64,000 nt of DNA from Lactobacillus sp. (GTDB taxonomy: Bacteria; Bacillota; Bacilli; Lactobacillales; Lactobacillaceae): the NCBI GenBank assembly GCA_022483245.1, contig JAKVNR010000001.1, forward strand, positions 1,364,001 through 1,428,000. The letters run 5' to 3'. This document shows positions 26,496 to 36,155 of the stretch, piece by piece. The position numbers were made by a program, and so were the translations under genes. Every line of letters begins with the position of its first letter. The stretch's first letter is position 1. The notes below the pieces were generated by a model. The model was given only the letters and a program-made list of their open reading frames with translations, was not told the DNA's origin and did not search any database.

Positions 26496-28334
26496 ATGCT
26501 GTGGAAACTTTCATTAACCGGTATTAAAAGTCGCCGCCGCGACTATGCCGTGCTTTTTTCAGGCTTGATGCTAGCAGCTGCCATTTTCTACATGTTTATG
26601 ACCCTGGCTATCAATCCAGCCTTTTTGAAAGGCGCTTTGACCATTTCATTTTCGATTACGAAATACGTCTTTATTGTTGGCATTATTCTCTTATCGATCA
26701 TTACCTTGGTCTACATTGTTTATGACAATAGCTTTTTGCTAAGCATGCGTAAAAAAGACTATGGCTTGTATTTAATGCTGGGAGCCAGAACAAGTAAGAT
26801 CGGCGAATTGATTTTTGCGGAAACCTTATTAGTTGGATTTTTAGCTACCATTTTAGGTTCAATTTTAGGCATTGGATTGGCGCAACTAGTTTCAAAACTA
26901 TTGATCAACCAACTAGGCTTGCAAATTCACAAATTCGTTGGATTTTATTTACCAGCCTTGCTGTGGACAATCGTCTTTTTCCTAGCATTATTCTTCTTAG
27001 CAGCGCTTTGGAATCGGCATAAATTAGTAAAAAGCCAAGTCATTGATTTACTGCATGAACAACAGCGTCCGGTCAATTTGCGGTTTCACCCAGTCTGGAA
27101 AACAATTGAAGCAGTGCTCGGTATTGTCTTATTAGCCGTTGGTTATTGGGCAATGTGGAACTATAAACAATTAATGACCAATTCGCTGTGGATTGGGTTG
27201 ATTACGATTGTTGCTGGCACTTACTTCACATTTGATTCCCTATTTTCAATCGTAATCCGGCTGTTAAGACGCAATCAGAAATTTGCCAATCGGCGTCTGC
27301 ATAGTTTTACACTCGGTCAGCTGCAATTCCGCTTAGGGGCATATACACGCATTCTGTCGGTTGTATCATTGTTATTTGCGCTAGCTTTAGGCGCAATTAC
27401 GGTCGGTTTGAATTTCCATAGTTTGACTGACCAAGCAATGGAATCGACATATTATGATGTGGTTATTTATAAACATAGTCCAAAAGTTGATCGGCAATTA
27501 AAGCATGTTTCGGTCAGAAAAACGCAAAATTTGAATTACAAATTAGTAGGAACTGGCAAGTGGCAAATCATCTACGTGTCAGAGCCGCAAATTGCTAAAG
27601 AAAAGCTGAAATATCAGCATTTTTATCAAAAAGATGGACAGGCTGCTTATTCAACGAGAACGATCACGCCTGAAAATATTCGCAAAGCTGATGAGGGCTA
27701 CATGCAGCTGTCCATGCTGATGCCGTACCCATCTGCTCAGATTAAACTGGTTTCTGCTAAGCAATATCAAAATATTAAAGCTAAGGAACAGAAGACTGAT
27801 TTCTTATTGGTCAATAATTTTAGACAAAACTTTAATCAAATTGAGAAGCTGCAGCATTTAGCAGTTAAACAAATAATGGATGGTCCAAAAGTTGAGAGCT
27901 CCGATATTACGATTAACCTCAATAATTCCAAATCAGCTCAATACCGTCTGATTGCATCAGTTGCCTCTGGTTTTGAATTCATGGGCTTCTTCTTAGGCTT
28001 GGCCTTCCTGGCAATGCTTGCTTCAACTTTAATGTTTAAAGTCTTATCTGGCGCAGAAAGCGACAAGCTGCGTTACCAGATGCTGGCGAAGATTGGCGCG
28101 CAGGTCAGCTGGCTTAAGCAAGCAGTTCGGGTAGAAATCGGCACCTTGTTTGCTTTGCCAGCCGTGCTGGGGATTGTAGACGTACTGTTTGGACTGCAAT
28201 TCTTTAAGAGCATGCTCAAAAATCCATATGACCGCTTGTGGATCCCATTTACTTTATTCTTAGTTATTTACCTGCTGTACTACCTGTTAACTGTCAAAAT
28301 GTATGAACAATTAGTCCTTAAAAATCAGCACTAA
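26496..28334 (+). CDS. FtsX-family ABC permease, BceB-like
   Basis: 612 residues with about ten membrane helices. Segments near 1-190 and 525-605 form the FtsX-like cores, and a large extracellular domain lies at about 315-485. This is the layout of BceB-type permeases partnered with BceA-like ATPases. No two-component system is adjacent, so a link to bacitracin-type resistance is inferred only. AAGGAGG precedes the ATG. Confidence 0.85.
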   Translation: MLWKLSLTGIKSRRRDYAVLFSGLMLAAAIFYMFMTLAINPAFLKGALTISFSITKYVFIVGIILLSIITLVYIVYDNSFLLSMRKKDYGLYLMLGARTSKIGELIFAETLLVGFLATILGSILGIGLAQLVSKLLINQLGLQIHKFVGFYLPALLWTIVFFLALFFLAALWNRHKLVKSQVIDLLHEQQRPVNLRFHPVWKTIEAVLGIVLLAVGYWAMWNYKQLMTNSLWIGLITIVAGTYFTFDSLFSIVIRLLRRNQKFANRRLHSFTLGQLQFRLGAYTRILSVVSLLFALALGAITVGLNFHSLTDQAMESTYYDVVIYKHSPKVDRQLKHVSVRKTQNLNYKLVGTGKWQIIYVSEPQIAKEKLKYQHFYQKDGQAAYSTRTITPENIRKADEGYMQLSMLMPYPSAQIKLVSAKQYQNIKAKEQKTDFLLVNNFRQNFNQIEKLQHLAVKQIMDGPKVESSDITINLNNSKSAQYRLIASVASGFEFMGFFLGLAFLAMLASTLMFKVLSGAESDKLRYQMLAKIGAQVSWLKQAVRVEIGTLFALPAVLGIVDVLFGLQFFKSMLKNPYDRLWIPFTLFLVIYLLYYLLTVKMYEQLVLKNQH

Positions 28335-28360
28335 AAAAGCCCCCGCTAGGGGCTTTTTTT
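28333..28360. terminator. Bidirectional terminator between permease and hflX
   Basis: AAAAGCCCC/GGGGCTTTT stem with a five-base loop, A run before and T run after. Confidence 0.9.
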
Positions 28361-29636
28361 AATGCTTTGATAACCAATATTTTTTGAATCGTTCTTGATC
28401 TTGCGGGGCAATTCGGGCAGTGATTTTAATACCGTCATCTAGATACTCTTCTTGCTCAACTTCACCATATTCATGCAAATATGCAACGTCTTTACCAGCT
28501 GTTAGCGGCAGCCAGAGCTGAGTCCGCTCATAACTAGCAAAAATTCGCTTAATAATGAGCTTAGCTAGAGCCTGCTGTGAAGCAGGATCTTGGGCACTAT
28601 ACAAAATATCGCTGCCTTCAATTTCTGGATAGCGCCGCTTGGTTAAATCGGCTTTATTGTAGGCGGTGATCATCGGGGTATTATTAATACCAATTTCTGC
28701 CAAAACTTCTTTAGTAGTCCGAATCATTTGCAGCATGTTTGGATCAGAAGCATCAACCACGTTGACTAATAAATCAGCCGATTTTGCTTCTTGCAAGGTT
28801 GCTTTGAATGCTTCGACCAAGTTGTGGGGCAGGTGTGAAATAAAACCAACCGTATCTGACAAAATAAAGCTTAAATTTTGATCATAGTCAATCCGGCGCA
28901 CGCTGGTATCGAGCGTTGCAAATAGCATATTTTTTTCAAAGACAGGTTTATGTTGCTTGGTATTTGAAAAAGCCGCTAGCAGCCCGTTCATCGTTGTTGA
29001 TTTGCCAGCATTGGTGTAACCAACTAAGGCTACTTGCGGCAATCTGGATTGGTTGCGGCGCTTAGACTTGATATCTTCTTGTTCAGCAATGTTTTTCAGC
29101 TGGGCTTTGATGCTATCGATCCGTTTGTTAATCGTCCGGCGATTTAATTCTAATTTGCTTTCGCCGCTGCCCCGGTTGGCAAAACCACCGCCGCGCTGCT
29201 GGTCAAGTTTACGCTCTGAGGGATGCAAACGCGGCAATTCATATTCCAGCCGGGCAAGTTCAACCTGCAATTTAGCTTGCTTTGTACGTGCCCGTCTAGA
29301 GAAAATTTCCAGGATTAATTCGGTGCGATCAATTACCCGCAGATGAGTGAAATTCTCTAAGTTGCGGATTTGCATCGGCGTCAGTTCGCTATTGACCACT
29401 AATAATTTTGCCTTTAATCCTTGGGCCAAAGCCTTAATCTCATTGACTTTGCCCAAGCCAAAATAAGTGGCGGCGACTAAGGTGTCGCTATTTTGCGTAC
29501 TTTTGCCAGCAACAGTTAGGTTATCGGCTGCAACTAGCTGGGCTAATTCGATCATTGAATAATCAAAGTCAGGGTCATCATTGAGGTTGACGCCGGCGAT
29601 GACGGCTAGCTGCTGTTTATGTTGATTATCGTACAA
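28359..29636 (-). CDS. hflX: Ribosome-rescue GTPase HflX
   Basis: 425 residues. An N-terminal HflX domain (LVVNSELTPMQIRNLEN, DRTELILEIFSRRA), a coiled coil with the glycine-rich GGGFANRGSGESKLE turn, then the G domain: G1 GYTNAGKST, G3 DTVGFI, G4 NKAD. In other bacteria HflX splits stalled ribosomes under stress. TTG 29636 is the start, with GAGGTAG 8 bases upstream. First-to-last order on the minus strand places it after the pepI group. Confidence 0.93.
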   Translation of the reverse strand: MYDNQHKQQLAVIAGVNLNDDPDFDYSMIELAQLVAADNLTVAGKSTQNSDTLVAATYFGLGKVNEIKALAQGLKAKLLVVNSELTPMQIRNLENFTHLRVIDRTELILEIFSRRARTKQAKLQVELARLEYELPRLHPSERKLDQQRGGGFANRGSGESKLELNRRTINKRIDSIKAQLKNIAEQEDIKSKRRNQSRLPQVALVGYTNAGKSTTMNGLLAAFSNTKQHKPVFEKNMLFATLDTSVRRIDYDQNLSFILSDTVGFISHLPHNLVEAFKATLQEAKSADLLVNVVDASDPNMLQMIRTTKEVLAEIGINNTPMITAYNKADLTKRRYPEIEGSDILYSAQDPASQQALAKLIIKRIFASYERTQLWLPLTAGKDVAYLHEYGEVEQEEYLDDGIKITARIAPQDQERFKKYWLSKH

Positions 29637-29656
29637 AAAATCTACCTCACTTGACG

Positions 29657-30544
29657 TTAATCATGTTTTGCCAGCCATTCTTTCAGTAATTGCAAATAGG
29701 CAGGGGTGGCTTGAACAAATGGCATATGTCCGCAATTCGGAAAGAGTTCCCATCGGCTGTTTGGAATCTGGTCCGCCATCGTTTTAGCATTGAGCGGTGT
29801 GCATAAGTCATCGGTACCACTGGTAATTAAGACCGGCTGTTTAATCTTTGCTAGCTGGTCAGTATATTCGTAATTGTGCAAATTGCCGATCGGGGTGTAT
29901 TCGTTTGGCCCCCAGGCAGTTTGATATGCAACCTGGCCCTCACGTTTTGCTCGTTTAACCGGTTCAGGTAACTGGCTTTCTGGATCGATCACGTGCTGGG
30001 CCATAAAATGCGCATTAGCTTGTAAATAAGCAGGGTTTGAAAAATCGTGCCCTGCTTCAGCAGCCGCAATGGCTGTTTGCTCTTGCTCGGGCAAGTATTT
30101 GATTAAACGATGCAGTTCTTGTGACCATAATTTGGCTGAAGATAAAGTGGACGACAAAATAACGCTCTTAATTCCAGCTGGCGCATAGCCGCAGAGATAA
30201 ATAATTGCCAGCATCCCGCCCCAAGATTGTCCTAGTAAATGAACTTGGTCGAGTTGCAGGGCTCGCCGCAAGTTGATCAATTCTTGAACCCAAGTGCTTG
30301 CTTGGTAAAGTTCTGGCTGGTCGTCAGGGATGCTGGACTGTCCGCAGCCAAGTTGGTCGTACATGATTAATTGCCGGTCACTTTTGACTGCCAATTCATC
30401 TAAAACTTCAAAATAATTATGAGTCGAACCTGGCCCGCCATGCAGCAAAAGTAGTGGCGCTTTCGGAATTGGTTCACCAACAATGCGGTACCAAGTGCGA
30501 TATTGTCCAAATTTTACAAACCCAGTTTTAATTTTCACTTTCAA
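29657..30544 (-). CDS. pepI: Proline iminopeptidase
   Basis: 295 residues, the usual size. Serine hydrolase of the S33 family that removes N-terminal proline from short peptides, used in casein and peptide breakdown. Oxyanion-hole LHGGPGS, nucleophile Ser107 in GQSWGG, an acid in SGTDDLCTP and His in NCGHMPF are visible. It overlaps the upstream phosphatase gene by 17 bases, so the two are co-translated. Confidence 0.88.
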   Translation of the reverse strand: MKVKIKTGFVKFGQYRTWYRIVGEPIPKAPLLLLHGGPGSTHNYFEVLDELAVKSDRQLIMYDQLGCGQSSIPDDQPELYQASTWVQELINLRRALQLDQVHLLGQSWGGMLAIIYLCGYAPAGIKSVILSSTLSSAKLWSQELHRLIKYLPEQEQTAIAAAEAGHDFSNPAYLQANAHFMAQHVIDPESQLPEPVKRAKREGQVAYQTAWGPNEYTPIGNLHNYEYTDQLAKIKQPVLITSGTDDLCTPLNAKTMADQIPNSRWELFPNCGHMPFVQATPAYLQLLKEWLAKHD

Positions 30545-31190
30545 GACTCATTTGATTGTAGCTAGTAACTTTAATAGTTTGACCATCGATCAGCATCTTC
30601 ATAATTGAACCATTGCGCGGCGGGATGCCAATATCAAATTTTTTCTCGCCGAACTTGTAAGCCCAGCTGCGGATATTGCAACCGTGCGTGACTAGCAAAA
30701 TGGTGTCAGCACCATCCAGTTCTTGGATCAATTTGAATCCTTGCTTGATGCGTTTCCAATAAGCTGCTGGTGTTTCCGCTGCATGATATGGATCGGCATC
30801 AACCACAAATTGCTTAACTTCATCAATTGAAAAGTGCCGCAATAATTCACCGCGCGTTGGGTAGCCGTGCGGGCCGCCGATCATGCGCCAAGTCAAGCTT
30901 TGATCCATGCCTTCGAAATAGCCATAAAATTGCTCTCTGAAAAATGGAGAAGCAATATGCTGCAAATCATCGCGATTGCAGTTTTCTTGAATAATATAAT
31001 CGCAAGTATCGCTAGCTCGTTTGGTGTCACTAGATAAGGCAATGTCAAATGGTACGTGTGCTAAAACTTGCCCGACCCGTTTAGCATCCGCAATGCCCTT
31101 ATCTGTCAGTGGTGTATCGCACCAACCCTGCATTTTGTCAAAGCGATTAATGTAAGTTTGCCCGTGACGGACTACATAAATTTGTTTCAT
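30528..31190 (-). CDS. Histidine phosphatase (phosphoglycerate-mutase-like)
   Basis: 220 residues. The phosphohistidine motif VVRHGQTYIN is at residues 5-14, and SSDTKRASDTCD and VTHGCNIRSW supply the second arginine and histidine. Members are cofactor-type phosphatases or mutases with varied substrates; the length and sequence point to a broad-range phosphatase, not glycolytic GpmA. It overlaps pepI. Confidence 0.8.
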   Translation of the reverse strand: MKQIYVVRHGQTYINRFDKMQGWCDTPLTDKGIADAKRVGQVLAHVPFDIALSSDTKRASDTCDYIIQENCNRDDLQHIASPFFREQFYGYFEGMDQSLTWRMIGGPHGYPTRGELLRHFSIDEVKQFVVDADPYHAAETPAAYWKRIKQGFKLIQELDGADTILLVTHGCNIRSWAYKFGEKKFDIGIPPRNGSIMKMLIDGQTIKVTSYNQMSLESEN

Positions 31191-31202
31191 GATATTCTCT
31201 TT

Positions 31203-31826
31203 CTAATTCTGGTTTTTCTTTTTATTATACAGGCTTTTAACATTCGCAATATCTTGCGGCTGAATTGTATAAATAGAGCCTTTAGGATACATTACCGAAA
31301 CTTGATTAGTATGCTGCAGGCCAATAGCATGCCCTAGTTCATGTTCAACAGTATTTTGGATCCGCTGCGCGCTGTAGTTGTAGACATAATTCAGTAAATA
31401 AAATGAATTGAGCGTGATTTTAGCGTGGTGCAAATAGCCTGTGATGGGGCTATAGCTAGTTTTAGTTAAACCAGCCGCTTCAGTAGCCGCATTCGAGTCG
31501 CTTCTGATGGTAATTTGGGCATTTTTTGCTGATTGAACGATTGTAAAAGTAAAACAACCGGTGTGATTCCAATTGTTAATGGCGTTAATAGCTGCTTGCC
31601 GCAAAGAGGCCTGCTTTAAATTGATATAAACAGTTGCTTGCGGGCTAGACCAGCGAGTGGTAGTTTTAACGGATTTGTTTTGATCAGTTTGGACCTGAGT
31701 TTGTCGATTAAATCTGCTGCGGACAGCTAGCTGCAAGTTGGGATTTTTTTGCCAATAGGTCCAAACACCTAGGGCGATTGCCGCTAAAGCAAGCAGCCGC
31801 CAGAGTCCGGCCAAGAATTTTTTCAT
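31203..31826 (-). CDS. Membrane-anchored matrixin-like zinc metalloprotease
   Basis: 207 residues. One N-terminal membrane anchor (about 5-23) and an extracellular domain with the full metzincin motif HELGHAIGLQH (about 163-173) and a Met-turn SVMYP. This fits M10/matrixin-type proteases. There is no recognisable pro-domain or cysteine switch. It is the first gene of the minus-strand group ending in hflX; the substrate is unknown. Confidence 0.85.
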   Translation of the reverse strand: MKKFLAGLWRLLALAAIALGVWTYWQKNPNLQLAVRSRFNRQTQVQTDQNKSVKTTTRWSSPQATVYINLKQASLRQAAINAINNWNHTGCFTFTIVQSAKNAQITIRSDSNAATEAAGLTKTSYSPITGYLHHAKITLNSFYLLNYVYNYSAQRIQNTVEHELGHAIGLQHTNQVSVMYPKGSIYTIQPQDIANVKSLYNKKKNQN

Positions 31827-31952
31827 GCCTTCACCTCGCTAGTCTTGAGTATAGATGATCAGCTTGCTTTAGTCAGCTAAACTGTTTTTCATAAAAATTG
31901 TTAGGGTCTGTGCTAAAATAATATGCAAGATTTTTAGAGGCAGGTGGCTATT

Positions 31953-34265
31953 TTGACGAAAACCGATCCCGAATGGCAAGCTGAACAGAAGCATTTAGAC
32001 AAAGTTATCGGGGTGATTAAAGATAAGTCAGCACAGCTGAGCGAATCTATCGAAAGAGACCGAGGCGAAGCGCGCGATATCAATGCACACTTCTTCGATG
32101 ACGTTAAACTGGATTATGATAACTATTCAACTTCAATCGAAACAGCGCTGTCGATCAGACAGCAGCAGCAATTATTAAATGAGCGGCAAAATGCCTGGCA
32201 GCATAGCGCCAAAGAACTATCGACTTTGCAGCGCTTAGTTAAACGGCCTTACTTTGCCCGGGTCGATTTCAAAGATCCCTTGGAAGATAAGCCAGAAACA
32301 ATTTACATTGGTTTGTCTTCATTTGCGGATAGCGAAAATCATTTCTTAATTTATGACTGGCGGGCACCAATTTCATCGATCTATTATGATGGGCGGTTGG
32401 GAAAAGTTACTTACAATGCCCCGGCGGGTCCGCAAACAGTTGAAATGACCAAAAAGCGGCAGTTTGAAATCGCAGATGGCCAAATCACCAATATGTTTGA
32501 TACCGATGAATCAATCGGTGATCAAATGCTAATTGACGTTTTGAATGAAAAATCTGCTCCGCAGATGAAATCGATCGTAACCACGATTCAGCGCGAGCAG
32601 AACAAGATTATTCGCGATACTTCGTCAGACCTCTTGTTTGTGCAAGGAGCAGCTGGCTCTGGCAAAACTTCGGCCATCTTGCAGCGGGTAGCGTATTTGC
32701 TTTATCGCTATCGCGGTAATTTGCGGTCCAGCGAAGTTATTATGTTCAGCCCAAACCAGTTGTTTAATGACTATATTGAAGAAGTTCTGCCGGAAATGGG
32801 CGAGCAGAACATGGTGCAGATGACTTACTGGCAATTTGTCTCCCGCCGGCTGCCAAAGATGCACGTTGAGAACTTGTTTGATCAATTTGAACGAGCTGAT
32901 GACCATGACCCAATTCAAAACTTTAAAAACTCCCGCAATTTCTTTAATTTGGTGAAGCGTTATAGCCGCCATTTAAACCAGCGCGGGATGGCCTTTCGTG
33001 ATCTTCATTTTAGGGATAAAGATAAACCGTTCTTTTCTAAAGAAGAAATTGAGCAGATTTACTATTCATTTAACCAAAATTACAATCTGCGCAACCGAAT
33101 CGATGCGACGCGTGAAGAATTAATGCATCAATTAAACCGCCGTATCAGCACGGAAGCTAGGAAAGCTTGGGTACGGCATTATTTGGAAGGCTTAAGCCAG
33201 CAAGAATTAACAGCTCTCTATGATCGGCCTGACCAAGAATTTGCTTCAGAAAAACAGGAAGAGCGGTTCTTAACTCGCAAAATTGTCATTGGCCAGTTGA
33301 AAAAAGTTGCCCGGCAGATTCAACACAACCGTTTTTTGAGCCCGTGGCGGCAATACTTGCGCTTCTTGCGTGCGCTGCCTAAGATGACCGATCTAGACAA
33401 ATTAGGGATTTCATCAGCTGCCTGGGATCAATCAATCGCACAAGTAAAAACTGATTTTAAGCAGGGTCAGATCAAAATGACCGATGTATCAGCTTACTTG
33501 TTCCTTTATGATTTAGCCACCGGCAAGCGGCCAAATTATGATATGCGCTATGCTTTTGTGGATGAAATTCAGGACTACACGCCATTTCAACTAGCTTACT
33601 TGAAGTTCAACTTCCCGCGGGCTAAATTCACAATGCTAGGCGACTTGAACCAAGCTATTTTTACTAAAGATAATAGCCGCACTTTGCTAGGCGAAATTTC
33701 AGATCTGTTTGATCCTGAGAAAACACGGGTTGTGCAGCTGACTAAGTCCTACCGTTCAACTAAGCAGTTGACGGACTTTACGAAACAAATCCTGCGGCAG
33801 GGCGAAAAGATTGAAGCTTTTAACCGGCAAGGCCCACTGCCTACTTTGTGGCAGGCAAGCAATCACGCTGCGGCTATTTCAGAAGCGAAGCAAGTGTTAG
33901 CAGCTAATGATGCTCAGCAGCTAACAACGGCCATTATTACTAAAGACGTCGCAACGGCTAAACAAGTTTTTGCAGATTTGAAAAAAGCAGGACTAAAGCT
34001 GACCTTGATTGCTTCAGCCAATCAGCGCCTAGTTCCGGGCAATTTGGTGGTGCCATCTTACTTAGCCAAGGGGCTGGAATTTGATGCTGTAATTATGTGG
34101 GATGCTTCGGCTGCCACATATCATGCTGAAGATGAAACACAGCTGGTTTATACGATTGCCTCGCGGGCAATGTACAAGCTCGATATGATTTATGAACATG
34201 AAAAAAGCCCGCTGCTGCCTGCTGATCAGGCGAGCTACGAGCAGAAAACTATTTCAGATAAATAG
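31953..34265 (+). CDS. helD: HelD-type UvrD-like helicase (RNA polymerase recycling factor)
   Basis: About 770 residues, the size of B. subtilis HelD. An N-terminal coiled-coil arm (about 1-90), Walker A QGAAGSGKTS (about 232-241) and later motifs: YAFVDEIQDYTPFQ (II), LGDLNQAIF (III), LTKSYRS (IV) and VPSYLAKGLEFDAVI (V). HelD removes stalled RNA polymerase from DNA. TTG 31953 is used because AGGTGG lies 5 bases upstream; GTG 31944 is an alternative. The 3' end overlaps the convergent C39-like gene by 17 bases. Confidence 0.88.
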   Translation: MTKTDPEWQAEQKHLDKVIGVIKDKSAQLSESIERDRGEARDINAHFFDDVKLDYDNYSTSIETALSIRQQQQLLNERQNAWQHSAKELSTLQRLVKRPYFARVDFKDPLEDKPETIYIGLSSFADSENHFLIYDWRAPISSIYYDGRLGKVTYNAPAGPQTVEMTKKRQFEIADGQITNMFDTDESIGDQMLIDVLNEKSAPQMKSIVTTIQREQNKIIRDTSSDLLFVQGAAGSGKTSAILQRVAYLLYRYRGNLRSSEVIMFSPNQLFNDYIEEVLPEMGEQNMVQMTYWQFVSRRLPKMHVENLFDQFERADDHDPIQNFKNSRNFFNLVKRYSRHLNQRGMAFRDLHFRDKDKPFFSKEEIEQIYYSFNQNYNLRNRIDATREELMHQLNRRISTEARKAWVRHYLEGLSQQELTALYDRPDQEFASEKQEERFLTRKIVIGQLKKVARQIQHNRFLSPWRQYLRFLRALPKMTDLDKLGISSAAWDQSIAQVKTDFKQGQIKMTDVSAYLFLYDLATGKRPNYDMRYAFVDEIQDYTPFQLAYLKFNFPRAKFTMLGDLNQAIFTKDNSRTLLGEISDLFDPEKTRVVQLTKSYRSTKQLTDFTKQILRQGEKIEAFNRQGPLPTLWQASNHAAAISEAKQVLAANDAQQLTTAIITKDVATAKQVFADLKKAGLKLTLIASANQRLVPGNLVVPSYLAKGLEFDAVIMWDASAATYHAEDETQLVYTIASRAMYKLDMIYEHEKSPLLPADQASYEQKTISDK

Positions 34266-34968
34266 CCTGCTGGCCTTGCTGCTTATAAACGGCAGCTAAA
34301 TTCGACCAGTTGACTGGCTTATTTTTGTAACCATAGGGGTCGTTGACATAAACGATCCCTTTTCTTTTGTTGTAACCAGTGACAACTACGCAGTGAGACG
34401 ACGGGGTGACGCGGACTTTGCCTTGGTGAGTTTTCCAAGTCTGCATATCATGGACTGGTTTAAAGTTTAGACTGCAAATAATTAACACGGGATGCCCAGC
34501 TGCTACTTGGCAAATCACGCCATTGAAGTCATGACCGGTGTAGTTGACGGCATCAGGAGTGTATTTTTTAGCCAAATTGTAAAGCGGCTCGTTATAAACG
34601 CACCAGCCAGCATTGGCAATACTCATGTAACCGACAAAACCTTTATGCGGGTTGCCGCGATAATCACCGCCTTCAAATGAAGGCACGTGTGGAATTTCCC
34701 GCCCAAGTTGTCGCTTGTTAGTGTCAAAGCCTTTATCGCGCAGCAGCATTGATAAGGACGTAACTTCGCAGCCATTGGGCAAGGCGGGGAGCTGTTTTTC
34801 TAATGGGACATCGCAGATACGCTCGTTAGGGATAAAATTAATCCGCAGGTCAGGATCATGCCAAATCCAAAAAATGGCAAAACAAATAATAGCCAGCACT
34901 CCGCCCAGCCAGGGTTGCCACCTTTTCTTACTTCTTTGATGATGATATGTTTGCACGCGAGTTGGCAT
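34249..34968 (-). CDS. Membrane-anchored C39-like peptidase
   Basis: 239 residues. An N-terminal membrane helix (about 19-36) leads to an external C39-like papain-fold domain: catalytic Cys in LPNGCEVTSL, His in SSHCVVVTGYN and Asp in VNDPYG. Family members trim peptides or wall proteins outside the cell. The start overlaps the upstream acyltransferase by 41 bases, so the two are one unit. Confidence 0.82.
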   Translation of the reverse strand: MPTRVQTYHHQRSKKRWQPWLGGVLAIICFAIFWIWHDPDLRINFIPNERICDVPLEKQLPALPNGCEVTSLSMLLRDKGFDTNKRQLGREIPHVPSFEGGDYRGNPHKGFVGYMSIANAGWCVYNEPLYNLAKKYTPDAVNYTGHDFNGVICQVAAGHPVLIICSLNFKPVHDMQTWKTHQGKVRVTPSSHCVVVTGYNKRKGIVYVNDPYGYKNKPVNWSNLAAVYKQQGQQAIYLK

Positions 34969-36076
34969 ACAATTTTGCTCCTAAATTTTTAGCATGCTGC
35001 CACCACAGATGCAGCAAATAAGCTGATGAAAATGACAGGATCCAGGTTAGCAACCAGCATCCCAAAATAATAGCAATTGGGTGGAAACTGGCTAAGCGGG
35101 TCAGTCTAAGGCCGCGCCATACCAGCTGGCTCCAAAAGACGTTGGATAAATATGCACGGTAGGCGTAAACGCTTAAAAAGTGCATCCCTTTTAAAATATT
35201 AGTTCGGCGTTTATGCTGCTGCCAAAGACAGAGCGCAGATCCAAGCGCAATCACCATTAAACAGTAAAGCAAAGCTGATGGCTTATAATAGGTAGCATTA
35301 AATAAAAAGAGAGGGTAGCCGAAACTTTGCAATTCTTGGTCAGTTAACCAATAAGCGGCGATAATTAAAATTAAGGCTAGCCACCATAGTTTCTTCACCC
35401 AGTGATTGTACTGCTTGGCAAACATCCAAGCTAAACATCCGCTGACTCCATAAATCAAAAATGACATAAACAGCCGGTCGAGTAAATACCAGTCGACTTG
35501 GTGCTGATTATGAAAAACGTTTCCTAAGTAAAATTGCAACCAGGCTAGGTAAATAACGGCCGTCAATAAAAATGCCAATATTCCGCGCAAAGGCTGCCCT
35601 TTAACCCACCTAGACAGTAGCCAAAAAAGCGGCATTAAGACGATGAACTGCAGCATCATAGTGTTGTACCACAGGTGCGGGGCAGCATTGCCGTTGATAA
35701 ATTGCCAGCAAAACAAGCCAAAATTGTGGCGATATGTGCGCACTTGCTGCAGCCATGGCATTAGCAGTAGATAGGCCAAGGTCCACCAAAAGGTCGGCAC
35801 TAGCAGTGCAGAAAATTGCTGCCGGTAGTATGAGCGCCAATCAAACAGATTTGTTTGATCGTGAATCCGGATCGTGGTGTATAAAATACCAAAAATAAAG
35901 GCTGGGGCAGTAAATTTTACTAATAGATAAAGCTGCCCTAGTCTTAATTGCTGAGCTTCAGGTAAATTTAGCCCAAGCACATAGCTGATAATTGTTTGTG
36001 CCATGACGGCAGTACAAGCAATTACTTTTAAATAGTCACCGATATCAGGTTGGTCTTGATAGTTGTATTGGTTCAC
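34928..36076 (-). CDS. Acyltransferase-3-family membrane protein
   Basis: 382 residues with about ten membrane helices. The region APHLWYNTMMLQFIVLMPLFW matches the acyltransferase-3 pattern of LWF near a Y...P segment. Such proteins O-acetylate or otherwise acylate surface glycans or peptidoglycan. Overlap with the C39-like gene suggests joint action on the cell surface, which is inference. Confidence 0.72.
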   Translation of the reverse strand: MNQYNYQDQPDIGDYLKVIACTAVMAQTIISYVLGLNLPEAQQLRLGQLYLLVKFTAPAFIFGILYTTIRIHDQTNLFDWRSYYRQQFSALLVPTFWWTLAYLLLMPWLQQVRTYRHNFGLFCWQFINGNAAPHLWYNTMMLQFIVLMPLFWLLSRWVKGQPLRGILAFLLTAVIYLAWLQFYLGNVFHNQHQVDWYLLDRLFMSFLIYGVSGCLAWMFAKQYNHWVKKLWWLALILIIAAYWLTDQELQSFGYPLFLFNATYYKPSALLYCLMVIALGSALCLWQQHKRRTNILKGMHFLSVYAYRAYLSNVFWSQLVWRGLRLTRLASFHPIAIILGCWLLTWILSFSSAYLLHLWWQHAKNLGAKLYANSRANISSSKK

Positions 36077-36155
36077 GTAATCTCTTCTTTGATTTCAATA
36101 TTTATTGTCAATATTATTCATTATAAAATACTAGCTAGGGAAAAGGAGACGGCAG

